A stretch of 64,000 nucleotides of DNA from Neoceratodus forsteri (Eukaryota > Chordata > Ceratodontiformes > Ceratodontidae). Shown here piece after piece: positions 23,266 through 33,189 of this stretch. Numbering within the stretch: the stretch's first letter is position 1; the number at the start of each line of letters is the position of its first letter. The position numbers and the translations under genes were made by a program. The notes under the pieces were generated by a model. That model did not search any database, was not told the DNA's origin, and saw nothing but the letters and a program-made list of their open reading frames with translations. The stretch is taken from positions 1,560,002,501 to 1,560,066,500 of the forward strand of contig CM057449.1 in NCBI GenBank assembly GCA_016271365.2, read 5' to 3'.

Positions 23266-23857
23266 GGGGGGCTGGGTGCAGAGCTAAGACAGACATCATG
23301 CTTACAAATGGAACTTCAAGTTGGCTGACAAGTGAATCACCTGCTCAATATGAGCAGAGGATTGTGGGATACAGCAGTATTCATCACTGCTAGTCATAAG
23401 GCTGGGGTAGCATGGAGCACTTCTAGCAGGGATTCTCCTGGGGTAGGCTCTTTGTCTTTCTGGTATCTTCTGCAATGTGTATTTTGTGCTGTGGATTGCA
23501 GAAGTTTTCTGTACACCTCCCCTAGTGGACTCTGACTGACTGCAAGCATACTGTATATCCACAGTGAGGGTCTGGGTCACCATCTGCAGGTGGAGGGATT
23601 TCATTGTGAATGTACACTGACTTCCACATCAGCAGAGAGGGACCTTCAAGTGTCTAGGGCCACCCTACATACCACATAGGACTGTGTGGCTCTGCAGATT
23701 GCACCTATGTCTGGTTTAAGGGATTACGATCAACCTGTGGAATAGCCTACATGGTGAAGTATTTGTAGCTGGCCCCATTCTGGTTAGGTAGATTCCTAAA
23801 GGAGAACAGCACTGTGGGTCAGCATGGGTAGGGGCTAAGCTTGGATATGTGTCAGCA
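23266..23857. other. Unrecognised sequence
   Basis: No gene or repeat recognised between the CR1-B fragment and the SINE cluster. Confidence 0.35.
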
Positions 23858-24378
23858 GCTAGCCCGGTAACACTGTGGCAGAGCTACCACTGGCTACACT
23901 CGTGACCCAGGTTTGGGAATGGACTTGGATGGCTCTGAGGCTGGCAGGGAAAGAGAGGAATGTGCATCCTTTAGACAGCTCTCTTTCCCCAAGGAGCAGG
24001 ATTAGCACATCCCACTGGTTGGCTGCCACCTGGAGCAATCTGAGTGGCGGTGCAGCAGGACCACAATGGGAAGGGGTTCCACACCAAGAGGCTAGGGCAC
24101 CTCAGAAGGGGCAGAGTATGCACATGGCATCACTGCATGGGTGTGGCCCCATGGGAGAGAACAGAGGAAAAAAACTCTGACTGTGGCCAGATGATAGCCC
24201 GGTCCTCTACAGGCCCCACAGCAGTGACTGGGAAACACCAACCAGGTGCTGTTGCTGAGAGTGCCCAGAGTGAAGATAAACCCAGAGACATTGGGTGGGC
24301 GGGGGGTCTGAAGGAGCAGTCCAGATGAGGGCCAGTCAGCTGACAGGAGAAGAAACAGAAGAGTTAAAAAAAAAGTAT
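23858..24378 (+). repeat. tRNA-derived SINE, copy C
   Basis: The head ends with CGTGACCCAGGTTTGGGAAT (B box at about 23910-23920). The body shares GGTTGGCTGCCACC with copy B and ends with GACAGGAGAAGAAACAGAAG plus an A9 tail. The terminal 40 bases resemble the A-rich end near 25018-25046 downstream of copy D, which suggests that C and D share a common 3' end. Confidence 0.6.
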
Positions 24379-24461
24379 ACATGTCAGTACTCAGATCAGA
24401 TATGATCACTACCATGCAGCAGGAGCATCGGACGAGATGGCTCTTAAGCCCCCCTGTAGGC

Positions 24462-25046
24462 CAGCCTGCAGGCGCTGTAGAGCTACCATACCACTAGGAA
24501 AGCTGATGTCCCAGGTTTGGAAATGAGCTCCAAGCATCAGGGGCTGCCCTGGGGAAGGAGGATGAGCATCCAGTGGACTACTCTCCTCCTCCAGAGGGGA
24601 AGGGTGGCTGCAGTGGCCCAGCATCGGGCAGACACCTAGCAGATGCTAGGGGTGCAGCAGCCGGGAACTGCAAGACTGGAAGGGAGGTGCTGGTGGACGT
24701 CAGTGTACCATGCGTGAAAGCACAGATGGATGCACCACTAACATCATTGCACACTGCACCTCCATTGTGGGAAAGAAAGAGAAAAAGCCCTTCAGACAGT
24801 ACAGGATGATGTCCTGTGGGAAGCCACAGCCCATCCGTTTCAATGACACCAAGCCTAAGTCTCAGCTGGAACACCAGGTGGATCTCTGTCGCTCCTTCCA
24901 GATGCCCCACTGTGAGGGGTAAGTCATGGGTCTCCCAGTTCTGTCAATTCGGGGCACGCTGGGCAGAGGCAGTTTGCAGGGACCAGTGGGACAGATATGG
25001 GGTACATCCCCATCTGACAGAAGAAAACAAACAGTATTAAAAAAAG
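24462..25046 (+). repeat. tRNA-derived SINE, copy D (3' part uncertain)
   Basis: B-box region at about 24513-24523 (CCCAGGTTTGGAAATGAGCT), then the GAGCATCCAGTGGACTACTC block shared with copy B. The body shared with other copies ends near 24795 with GAAAGAAAGAGAAAAAG. From 24796 to 25000 the sequence is not shared and contains a possible exon-like frame; the last 30 bases again resemble the end of copy C. It is either one long SINE with a private insertion or two adjoining repeats. Confidence 0.5.
24808..24919 (+). other. Exon-like open segment, identity unknown
   Basis: A short frame, MSCGKPQPIRFNDTKPK followed by QLEHQVDLCRSFQMPHCEG, is bounded on the left by a possible acceptor (CAGACAGTACAG, ending 24805) and on the right by a consensus donor GGTAAGT beginning at 24919. 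Its composition (Cys, Arg, Lys mixed, no low complexity) is more protein-like than its surroundings. I do not recognise the family. It lies inside or next to SINE copy D, so a chance frame in repeat DNA is the simpler explanation. Confidence 0.15.
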
Positions 25047-26175
25047 TTCTCTCTGTGGCCACAATTCTACATTCACCCTCTCTTGCTTTGCTTCTCAAAT
25101 TACCTGCTGTTCATGGGGGGGGGGGCTAGATGCATGACAACGGCGAGGGACTCGGCTCTCAGGGAGGGAGGCATGGTTCACCCTCATTTTTACACCCCAT
25201 GGCCAACTGACCAAGAGGTATCATTGGCATTGCCACTGGCTGGGAAGGAGCCACACACCCATCCTCTGAGCTGGAGGAAAGGCGTAGCCGTGTTTTACAT
25301 GATCATTTGGGTGGGGGGTGGGCAATTAAGGAAAGACACCCTGAGAAAAACACAACAATTAAAAAATAAACAGCTGTTTCAATCCTTCTTCAATACCATA
25401 CCCATCTCATAATGATATCAGCTTGTAAACTGTTGTTTCTCAAAAGCAGTGCCACAATGCGTGACTTAATAACAAAAACATAAGCACCAGCAAAATAACA
25501 GATTCTCTCCCTGTTCTACTACAGTAGCATGTGATTGTTCAATTAAAGACATTTTAGGTTTTTTTACTACTTTATTACAAAAAAAGGCTAGTGCATGTAT
25601 TTTCCATAACAAAGCAAATTCATTACAGCATCACTTCCCCTTCGGCTGCACACCCTGACTACACATTTAAAAGACAAATGAATGCTCCGTCCTGTGCTCA
25701 ACTGCTTGGCCTTTGTTCAGGCAATAAAGATAAGATACAATGTGAAAAATGGTTTCCATCATTCCCAACTTAGATTTGTAATTTTTATTTTTATTTCAGC
25801 CGCTTCTTGTGCTGCCTTATGGTAACTGCCCTTCTATTGCCTATCTGCACATATTAAGCAATTCAGATAGAATGATTATTGTTAATATTGTGTGAATTTG
25901 CTGTCCTAAACAACAAATAAAAACAGATGGCAAGTTCCAACGAGGAAATTACATGAATAAATCTTGTAATGATACATGTGATGTAATGTATTTAAGCATT
26001 CTCTCTTCCATGGCAGAAAAGAAAAAAAAATATCCTGCCATTTCACTGAAGGTACAGTGTGCTGTAAAATGCGAGCGTTGTTCAAAGCGAGACGTTACTA
26101 GCTATTTCAGCTATCTATGTGTGATCTTTGGGAAAAGTGTAAAAATCAACTGTAACAAACAGAAGTTACTGTCAG

Positions 26176-26227
<52 letters not shown>

Positions 26228-26821
26228 TATTTGCAATCAGCAATACATTGAGCCAAATGGAAGAGGGGTTCAAGACATTTTTCCCTCCTTCCCTTCCTCC
26301 CAACTTCCCGTAAATCTATTTTTCATTTTGTCCTGTGTTTCATCATTACAAACTGCTACTTTACATCTCTGTAAAGGCTCATATCAGTGGGTGTCATGTC
26401 AGAAAGCTTTATACCACCCAAAGATGCTCACACATTAATAATGGTAGTAGGCTGCTGTTTTGAAATCCAAAAATTACACAAAATCACATCTGGTGTTTAA
26501 TAGGTGTAAAAAGGGGCCCAGAGGATAGATGACTGGGTAGAGAGATCTGCCCATGTCCCAAACATATCCAAAGACTTGCAGGGCCCATATTCATCTGCTC
26601 AAAAAATAAAAACAGGGCAACTGTCCTCTTAAAGAAGCACCAGTACAGCAAAGGTGAGCAAAAAATGTGACCCTGCCATTTTTAACTGTAAAACATTCCG
26701 GGCATCTGCCAGTGACATGTATTATTACATCAGAATTTAAGTGATTTTTAAAGGTCTTAAGTTATTTTTTTTTTCAAGGAAAACCTGATGGGTGCCTCAT
26801 TTTGCTTAGAAATAGCATTGT
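25047..26821. other. Unrecognised sequence with a GT microsatellite
   Basis: Holds a G10 run near 25117 and the GT repeat at 26179-26224. Around 25130-25350 the GC-rich text resembles the SINE body loosely and may be a sixth, decayed copy. No gene is seen; the open frame across the GT run (poly Cys-Val) is an artefact of the repeat. Confidence 0.4.
26179..26224 (+). repeat. (GT)n microsatellite, about 23 units
   Basis: Uninterrupted GT dinucleotide run. Confidence 0.98.
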
Positions 26822-27185
26822 AGAGCTGGGTCGGTGGCGCTGAGGGCTGAGGAGCTGGACGCCTTACCTCGCACTATGCCGGTGATCCAGGTTTGGGAAC
26901 CACCTCGGGTCACTGTGGTGCCAGCACGGGGGGGGGGAGCAGGATTGAGTGTTGGCTGTCCTCTACTGGGAGGGGGATTGCCCATCTGCAGTTCCACCGC
27001 CACCAGATGGAGGTCCGGTGGCAGGTGTAGCTGGTAACGGATTGACTAGTAGGGTGTGGCGTCCCATAGGGCTTGACGTGTGCATGCCTCCACACACGTG
27101 CACCAGATCGGGGATGTGCGGGATGGGACTAGGGAGAAAAATACATAAATACCATAAAAATACCTACAGAGAAAAATAAATAGCA
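26822..27185 (+). repeat. tRNA-derived SINE, copy E (best A/B boxes)
   Basis: The clearest head of the family. TGGCGCTGAGG at 26835-26845 fits the RNA polymerase III A box (TRGYNNANNGG) and GGTTTGGGAACC at 26890-26901 approximates the B box (GGTTCGANNCC), about 55 bases apart, compatible with a tRNA-derived promoter with a long variable arm. The body is GC-rich. The 3' end has an A-rich tail of AAATACATAAATACC-type units to about 27185. Other copies are at 1.1, 15.3, 23.9 and 24.5 kb. Confidence 0.7.
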
Positions 27186-27363
27186 TGGTGGACCTGACAA
27201 GCGCTAGGATCAAGAAAATAAATGAAAAACTATAGCGTGAACAGCATAGAACACACCAAAAAAAAGGGCAGATTTAATAGGTATAATAATATTTTTTTTA
27301 ATAACTGTTAATGGAAAGTAGCTTTTTGGGAAAATATTTTGTATTGCACTGCTGCTTTAAAAG

Positions 27364-27411
<48 letters not shown>

Positions 27412-27957
27412 TTTAAATTTAGATTGGATACACCCACATTTACTTCTCAAGTGGAAATAGAATTAGATGTGGTTATAAACAGATTTTTTTAATAATGTTC
27501 TGCTCATCTCTTCTCAAATGCACTCTACTGTTGCTGCACACTCAAAAAGATATTTTTCTGCAGCATGAAAGGAAGAGGCATCGTGTAAAACATTTAGATT
27601 TTCACTGCATTGGAAGTTTCAAACAATACTTTTTTCCTTCAAATACAGTATAAAAGAAATGATTGACTGAAGCCCAATATTTGGCAATAAATAAAACAGT
27701 CCTGCTGCCTCTAAGCTTCCTAGAATAAAGAGAGAATAATTTTTGGATTTTCCCCCAGATTATATATGAAATATTATGCAGCCCTGCTTCATAATTTGAT
27801 AAAAAGCTTGATATCCCCAAATGAAAATGAGAGCCAGCACTTTCATTTTTTTTCTCTCCCCACTGGAGCCTAAGTAAACTGATTTATCAAGGGGGAAAAG
27901 ACAGAACTCTCTGGCATAAAGGTGGAGGTAATAAAGCACATTTAAATATGCGCTGAC
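27186..27957. other. AT-rich sequence, possible intron of the exon above it
   Basis: Contains the CA microsatellite (27364-27404). No repeats or ORFs are recognised. On the minus strand this lies directly downstream of the putative splice donor at 27957-27956, so if the exon is genuine this is intronic. Confidence 0.35.
27364..27404 (+). repeat. (CA)n microsatellite, about 20 units
   Basis: Pure CA dinucleotide run followed by a short TATACA stretch. Confidence 0.97.
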
Positions 27958-28135
27958 CTGTGAAATGAACTGCAATCCATGTCGTTTGGCCAAGGATTGG
28001 GCTGTGTTGCTGTCTCCCTCAATTTTCACAGCGTAAAAGATGTGGGTGTTGGAGCGGCCCTGCTCCCTGGTATATGCCATCAGACATCGCTGCAAATACA
28101 CCAGCACTAACAGACAAGTCCAGGTCTTTATTTCC
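27958..28135 (-). CDS. Probable host exon: proprotein-convertase-like propeptide
   Basis: A 178-bp minus-strand segment bounded by a pyrimidine-rich acceptor (TTTTCTTTTTCTTCAAATTG..TTTTAG, AG at 28137-28136) and a donor CAG|GTCAGC (GT at 27957-27956). It holds one split base plus 59 codons without a stop. Residues 1-20 (EIKTWTCLLVLVYLQRCLMA) look like the hydrophobic part of a signal peptide. Residues 31-59 (HIFYAVKIEGD, then TAQSLAKRHGLQFISQ) match the start of the S8 propeptide of the furin/PCSK family ('..WAV.I.GG...A..LA..HGF...GQ'). The exon ends in phase 0 directly after that Gln, which as I recall is where PCSK genes have an intron. No further exons are found in the window. The exact paralogue is not identifiable; a pseudogene or chance frame is possible. 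Confidence 0.5.
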
Positions 28136-28369
28136 CTAAAATACAATTTGAAGAAAAAGAAAAGTGGTAACTGATTAATTTCAACATCTTTATTCAGTTC
28201 CTCAGTATGACCTATCACTCATGATCCAGTCTAAAATTTAATACATCCTATTTTTATTTATTATTGAACAAATGCATTAAATGATCATTTACGTGAATTC
28301 AGTGATTCTCTTTCACCAGCCTTCCCTTTCTCCCCCGTTTATAGTTCTATAGAACTTTTTGGACTCTGT

Positions 28370-28543
28370 TGTATAAGTTAATAGGGCCTCCAAGGGGTGT
28401 TTCCTATGGTATAAGAGACTCCAAGTATGAGGTTTGGGCAAGAGGACCACCGAACAAACCTGAGCAGCTGTGTCTGCCCCAACCTCATCAGCGGAGTCTC
28501 ATACCATACTCAACACCCCTCAGAGGCCCTATTAACTTATACA
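28370..28543. mobile_element. Palindromic MITE (174 bp)
   Basis: The left arm starting TGTATAAGTTAATAGGGCCT and the right arm ending AGGCCCTATTAACTTATACA are inverted copies over about 70 bp, joined by a roughly 35-bp centre, so nearly the whole element can fold back. Arm divergence is limited to a few substitutions and one or two indels. I cannot define a target duplication with confidence. The open frame crossing it has no meaning. Confidence 0.75.
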
Positions 28544-29171
28544 TCACTCCAGTTTAGCACAAGTGATTTATAATGCTTTTAGTCCTTTTTTTTATTTTAT
28601 TGTGCCACCCTCCACCCAGCACTGAAGTGGAGTGGTCCCTCCTTATCTTCCCACACAAGAGCACACTGTACACAGGCTATGAGGTACAGTGGCTCTGCCT
28701 GCTGATTGACTGACATCATGTTAGTGATTTACAACCTAGCATTGATGCAGGTATCCAGTAACAAGTCTTTGGAGGAAATACTGTAACACAGTGCTTAGAA
28801 GTACTGTACTTTCTAATACTAGGGAAGTGTTTAACACAAGTATTTCTTGTATCACTTAACTAAATAGAAACATAGAATCTGACAGCAGAAGGAGATCGAA
28901 GGTCCATTGAGCCTGTTCTTTCTTTATTACTTCACCCCACCAACTGAGTGTACCAGTGGGCTATTACCCACTCCCCTACCTCTCAAACCTGTGTTGCCGC
29001 TGTGCTTACATATTATAACATAACATAACATGATATAACAACATATACACACACATAAACAACTAATATTGAGATATTGCATTTCACGGCGCTATCACAG
29101 TGAATAAAACTTTCAATACATCTATGTGCAGCCTCCAGTTCACACTGCCAGAGGAACAGCGGAAGATATTT
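28544..29171. other. Mostly unrecognised; short CR1 3' end
   Basis: At 28866-28990 a minus-strand CR1 tail is visible (AGAAACATAGAATCTGACAG, then GGTCCATTGAGCCTGTTC), a 3' end without coding part. The remainder, including an ATAACA-rich stretch at 29008-29045, is not assigned. Confidence 0.5.
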
Positions 29172-29533
29172 AGGGCTCGATATTCAAAGCCCCGAGAATG
29201 CAGCAGTCCCCTGGTGCACTGATCATTTAGTACACGGGGCTTGCAGCATTCTCCTGGCCGATGATCAGGATTTTCAATCCCGAGCACCAAATGCCGCAAG
29301 TTAGACCAGCCTTTCCTGGGTCTAACTTGTGCCATTTGGGGGACCGTTTATAAGGTGCTTGCGCCAAATAATTGGCACAAGGTGCCATAAAGTGTGCAAA
29401 CTTTCGCAACTGCGTCCAATGTACTAAAATTGGGTGCAGCTGCATCAAAGGAGTTTGGTGCAGCTGCACCAAAAAATGGGGTTGATGCTAGACTTGACAT
29501 AAGCCCTGCATCAGCCTTTGAAAATCGAGCCCT
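29172..29533. mobile_element. TIR element (362 bp, non-autonomous DNA transposon)
   Basis: The left end, AGGGCTCGATATTCAAAG, is matched by the inverted right end, CTTTGAAAATCGAGCCCT, with one visible mismatch (18 bp). Inside is a strong stem: CCAAATGCCGCAAGTTAGAC at about 29287-29307 pairs with GTCTAACTTGTGCCATTTGG at about 29320-29340. The 3' half contains GGTGCAGCTGCA-type repeats. There is no transposase. No clear target duplication, so the superfamily is not assigned. Confidence 0.7.
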
Positions 29534-30617
29534 TGGAGTTTTTTCACAAATGTCATTTTCAACAGATTGCCAATTGTCATCACTCGATTCTTCCATGTAG
29601 GAAGATCCAGGGCAGTGTACATTGAGATGTAGCCAATCTGCAGTGATTTAAGGACTCTGGTCCTTGGGATTTTATTGTGAAAGAAAGGGATTAAAGTGTA
29701 AATGGTATTCTTGTAGACTTGGGACTAACTGGGCTGCTTACACAGTGTTTGGAGCCAGTCAGGCTCTGAGGAGGACTGTGGCATTTGGCAGCACCAGCTT
29801 GGGAACTAGCAGGCTGGACCTTTAAATCTGCTGTGGTGCTTGCTCTGTGATTGTGCCTCATCCTCCAGTCAGGAGGCAGCTTCTGGCCCTTTTTAATCTG
29901 TTGATCCCAGCAGCCCTCCACTGTGGCATATAGCCAAAGAGCCACAGCAGAAGGGCATCACACAGCTGGCATCAGCGAGGGGTGGCAGTCGTTAGGACAC
30001 ACTGCACTCCAAGTGTGACACCCTGCAAAGCCCTAGTATTTAATTTAATTATGTAAATGGGAAGTAAGAGGGTGTACAAAAGATAAACAGAGTAAATATG
30101 GGGTGGGTAACTTGTAGTGTACACTAAAAAGGGATTAAAAGGTAAATATTAATGTGTTTTATCTTTTAAAATAATACATACTGCTATAAGTTCTTCATTT
30201 TGAACCTACTGTATATATTCATTGATGCAGTGGTGCATAAAATTTAACAAGAAAGGAGTCTGTTTTTTTATTTCAGTTGACATATGCTATATTGAAAACT
30301 GTTTGCCACTGCACAGTGACGCCTACCAGGATGAACTACTGTGTCACAGGTTTCCTGCATGACAAAAGGGATTAACTCCAATTAAAACTGTATTGTTTGC
30401 TGTAGTAACTCTATTACAGAATTCTGCAGAGTTGGGCTTCATCCTGGTGGGCTTTGCTGTACAGTATATGTTATTTAACATAACATACTAAGTCTTAACA
30501 AGGAGCACTACTCAGTAAGTAACTGAAGGGTGTATTATTCTAGTGAGTAAGGGAAACAAACCAAACTAGAAGGCGGCTTCAAAGCAGCTATGAACTGGGT
30601 CCAGAAGTAATACAATG
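29534..30617. other. Unrecognised sequence
   Basis: No gene or repeat recognised. Short frames only. Confidence 0.35.
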
Positions 30618-31043
30618 GGAGTTACAATCTCCAAAAGCTAAACTCCTCAGTCTCCACGCCAAAAGAAGAACACACAAGTGCTGTGCCTTGGATAACTTTA
30701 TTATACATAAAATAGTAGCAGTGAGATGCTGAGCACACCATCCCGTACTGCAGCGGGCTAAAGAAAGTGCTTGTTTAGGGTGAAAATGTTTGACTGCACA
30801 ACAGGAGGGTGTGTTTAGCATCTTACTGCTGCTATTTTGTCTATAATAAAGTTACATAGATACATAGATACATAGACAGTGTCGGCAGATAAGGGCCTAT
30901 GGCCCACCCAGTCTGCCCATTTGAGCTTGTAAGTTCAGTTTATGTTTTCCTATAAGTCTGTTGCCCCTTATCCAAGACACAGCACTGGTGTGTTCATCTT
31001 TTGGAGTGGAGACTGAGGAGCCAAGCTTTTGGAGATTGTGACT
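30618..31043. mobile_element. Long fold-back element interrupted by a CR1 tail
   Basis: Left arm 30618-30745 and right arm 30804-31043 are inverted copies: AGTTACAATCTCCAAAAGCT pairs with AGCTTTTGGAGATTGTGACT, CTCCTCAGTCTCCAC with GTGGAGACTGAGGAG, and the inner arms share TTTATTATA..AAAATAG with CTATTTTGTCTATAATAAAG. The right arm is split at 30856-30970 by a minus-strand CR1 3' end flanked by TTA. Without it the arms are about 125 bp each around a roughly 60-bp centre. The element has no coding capacity. Confidence 0.75.
30856..30970 (-). mobile_element. CR1 3'-end fragment inside fold-back element
   Basis: Reverse complement of a CR1 tail: the ATGTATCTATGTATCTATG end, then GGCAGACTGGGTGGGCCATA. 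About 115 bp, flanked by TTA on both sides, and sits exactly where the two arms of the surrounding palindrome lose register. Confidence 0.7.
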
Positions 31044-31045
31044 AA

Positions 31046-31736
31046 TGAGTAAGGGGTCATGAGTACCACAGTAGGTAAGGCAAGGGTGATGTTGGGGTGT
31101 ATTAGTAGGGGTATCACAAGTTGTAAAAGGGAGGTAATAATACCTCTTTACAAGACACTGGTTAGGCCCCATCTGGAGTATTGTGTGCAGTACTGGAGGC
31201 CACACCTTCACAAGGACATTAACCAAATTGAGGCAGTCCAGAGAAGGGCAACCAAAATGGTGCAGGGACTGCATCAGAAAACATATGAGGACAGATTAAC
31301 AGAGCTCAATATGTATACCCTAGAGCAAAGGAGGCAGAGAGGTGATATAATCGAAACATTCAAACACCTTAAGGGCATTAACAAGGTGAAAGAGTCTAAC
31401 ATGTTTCAATATAAGAAAAATAGCAGGACAAGAGGACACAGCATGAGATCAGAGGGAGGCCGATTAAGGGGTATTGTGAGTAAGTTCTTTTTCACAGAAA
31501 GGATGGTGGATGTATGGAACGGCCTACCTCAGGAAGTTGTGAATATGAATACAGTACAGAGCTTCAAACAGGCATGGGATAGGCATAAGGGAGCAATACA
31601 TATGAGTATGAACAGATAGGCCATTAACAGAGCAAAGGCCGATGGTACATTCATAAGGTAGAAAAAGAAATGGGCAGACTGGATGGGCCTTGTGGTCCTT
31701 ATCTGCCATCAGCTTCTATGTTTCTATGAGTTACTG
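31046..31736 (+). mobile_element. CR1 3' fragment with open C-terminal frame
   Basis: A plus-strand CR1 3' end starting within the region after the RT, with the terminal block GGGCCTTGTGGTCCTTATCT then TTCTATGTTTCTATG. The frame 31059-31619 is open for 186 codons: [73 protein letters not shown]. This is the conserved CR1 C-terminal domain. The lack of breaks suggests a fairly young copy. RT and upstream domains are missing. Confidence 0.85.
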
Positions 31737-31744
31737 GTTGACAA

Positions 31745-32207
31745 ACAAACCCAAACCAGGTAGACCTGTGGCAGCAGGATGGGACAACATTTGGGAATAT
31801 TCCCTATCTGGGGTATGCCTGTGAATGCAGACAGGAGTATTGTTTGAACTACTCCCTATCTGGGGTATTCATGTGAAAGACAAGAGGTGTCCTGTCAGGA
31901 ATTATCTGTCTAGGGTAAGTCTGTGGCAGCAGATGGGGATAATTCTTTGAACTATTCCCTGTCTGAGGTACATCTGTGAAAGCAGGGGTGCGGGTGTACT
32001 TTCTGGAACTATCTATCTAGGGTAGGCTTGCAGAGGAAGGTGGGGGTACTTCTTTGAACTACTACCTATCTGGAGTAGACATGTGAAGGCAGGGGGTATA
32101 CTGTCTGGAACTACCTACATGAGGTAAGCCTTTAGAGGCAGGTGGCGGTACTGCTCTGTACTACTTCCTATATGGAATAAGATTGAGAAGGTAGGTGGTA
32201 AACTGGA
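31745..32207 (+). repeat. Minisatellite, left part
   Basis: A degenerate tandem repeat with units of about 57-60 bp arranged in a higher-order unit of about 115-120 bp, marked by GAACTACTCCCTATCTGGGG, then GGTATNCNTGTGAANGCAGG. About four higher-order units are visible. The array stops at 32207 and resumes at 44658 with the same unit, so it was one array before the insertions described next. Confidence 0.8.
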
Positions 32208-33189
32208 ATGGTTCCACCAAGCCACTTCAACAAAGAAGTTGTCGAAATCCATTACATCGACAGGCACAATGCTAACAGTCGGCATTGTGCCGTCAGAAAA
32301 ACACTAGTGTTTTTTGCAGGGGTCTGCACCTTCCACACACCCCAATTTCTAAAATAACCAACTCCAAGTCAAAGTTGTTTTTTTATTTGCTGTGAATCTT
32401 TTTATTGAATGATTTCATAATTATTACAATACTGGAACTTTCTACATATATAACTGAGTGGTTTACAACATCACCACCATATATCCACTTAGTACAGCAT
32501 TAATGTCAACATGAGTAAAGCACAGACAGTACATGAAATAAACAGAGTTGACTGAGGCTATCTACAGGATGCATTCTACCTAGGGTTACAGAAAGTCTCA
32601 ATGGAATGGACTTACCCGATTCTCCCTTGGTTCATAGTACTGTGGAGCCTATGTTCTGTGGTTCATATGGGGGAAAGGGGTTTGTAGCAGAGGTTACAGA
32701 TCAGCTTCTATAGAGCAATGCAATGATATGAGGGGATAGTGGGGGAGACTGAGTGGTTATCCACCCGGTAGCACTCAAGAGGTCTGTCAGGAAAAAGAGA
32801 GTAAACATTCATAAACATACAAAGTCCACCAACTTTACAAGGAACTTCAGGGGTGGGGGGGGTGGCGCAATAAATCTTTCATATACATAATGTGTTTCCT
32901 ATTATGCATATGGTCATAGTAAAAGAGTTAGGGGGTCCAAACACTTTCAAATTTGGATAGGTTTCCAGATTTATAACAGGACATTCTGGTCCAGAGTGCA
33001 GCCCCTTCTATGGCTTTATGCCACTCCATAAATGTAGGAACCAACTTTGTTCTCCATTGTTGCAGGATTAGCCTCTTCACTTCCACAGATATTTGTATAA
33101 TCCATAACAATTGCGCTTTGGGCAATCTCAGCACAGAGTGAGGCAGGCCCAGTATCCAGAGCTCAGGAGCTGACAGGATGGGAAGCCCC

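Noticed and set aside
25953..26438. 161-codon open frame
   Set aside because: Its length depends on the GT microsatellite giving a Cys-Val run; no motif on either side.
26835..26901. A genuine tRNA gene at the SINE head
   Set aside because: A and B boxes are approximate, no cloverleaf can be drawn with confidence and the same sequence recurs in SINE copies.
28369..28557. 62-codon frame across 28.4 kb
   Set aside because: It lies inside an almost perfect palindrome, so both arms encode each other's complement; no independent coding evidence.
31745..32207. CRISPR-like spaced repeats
   Set aside because: Units of 57-120 bp are contiguous and degenerate with no unique spacers; the context is eukaryotic.
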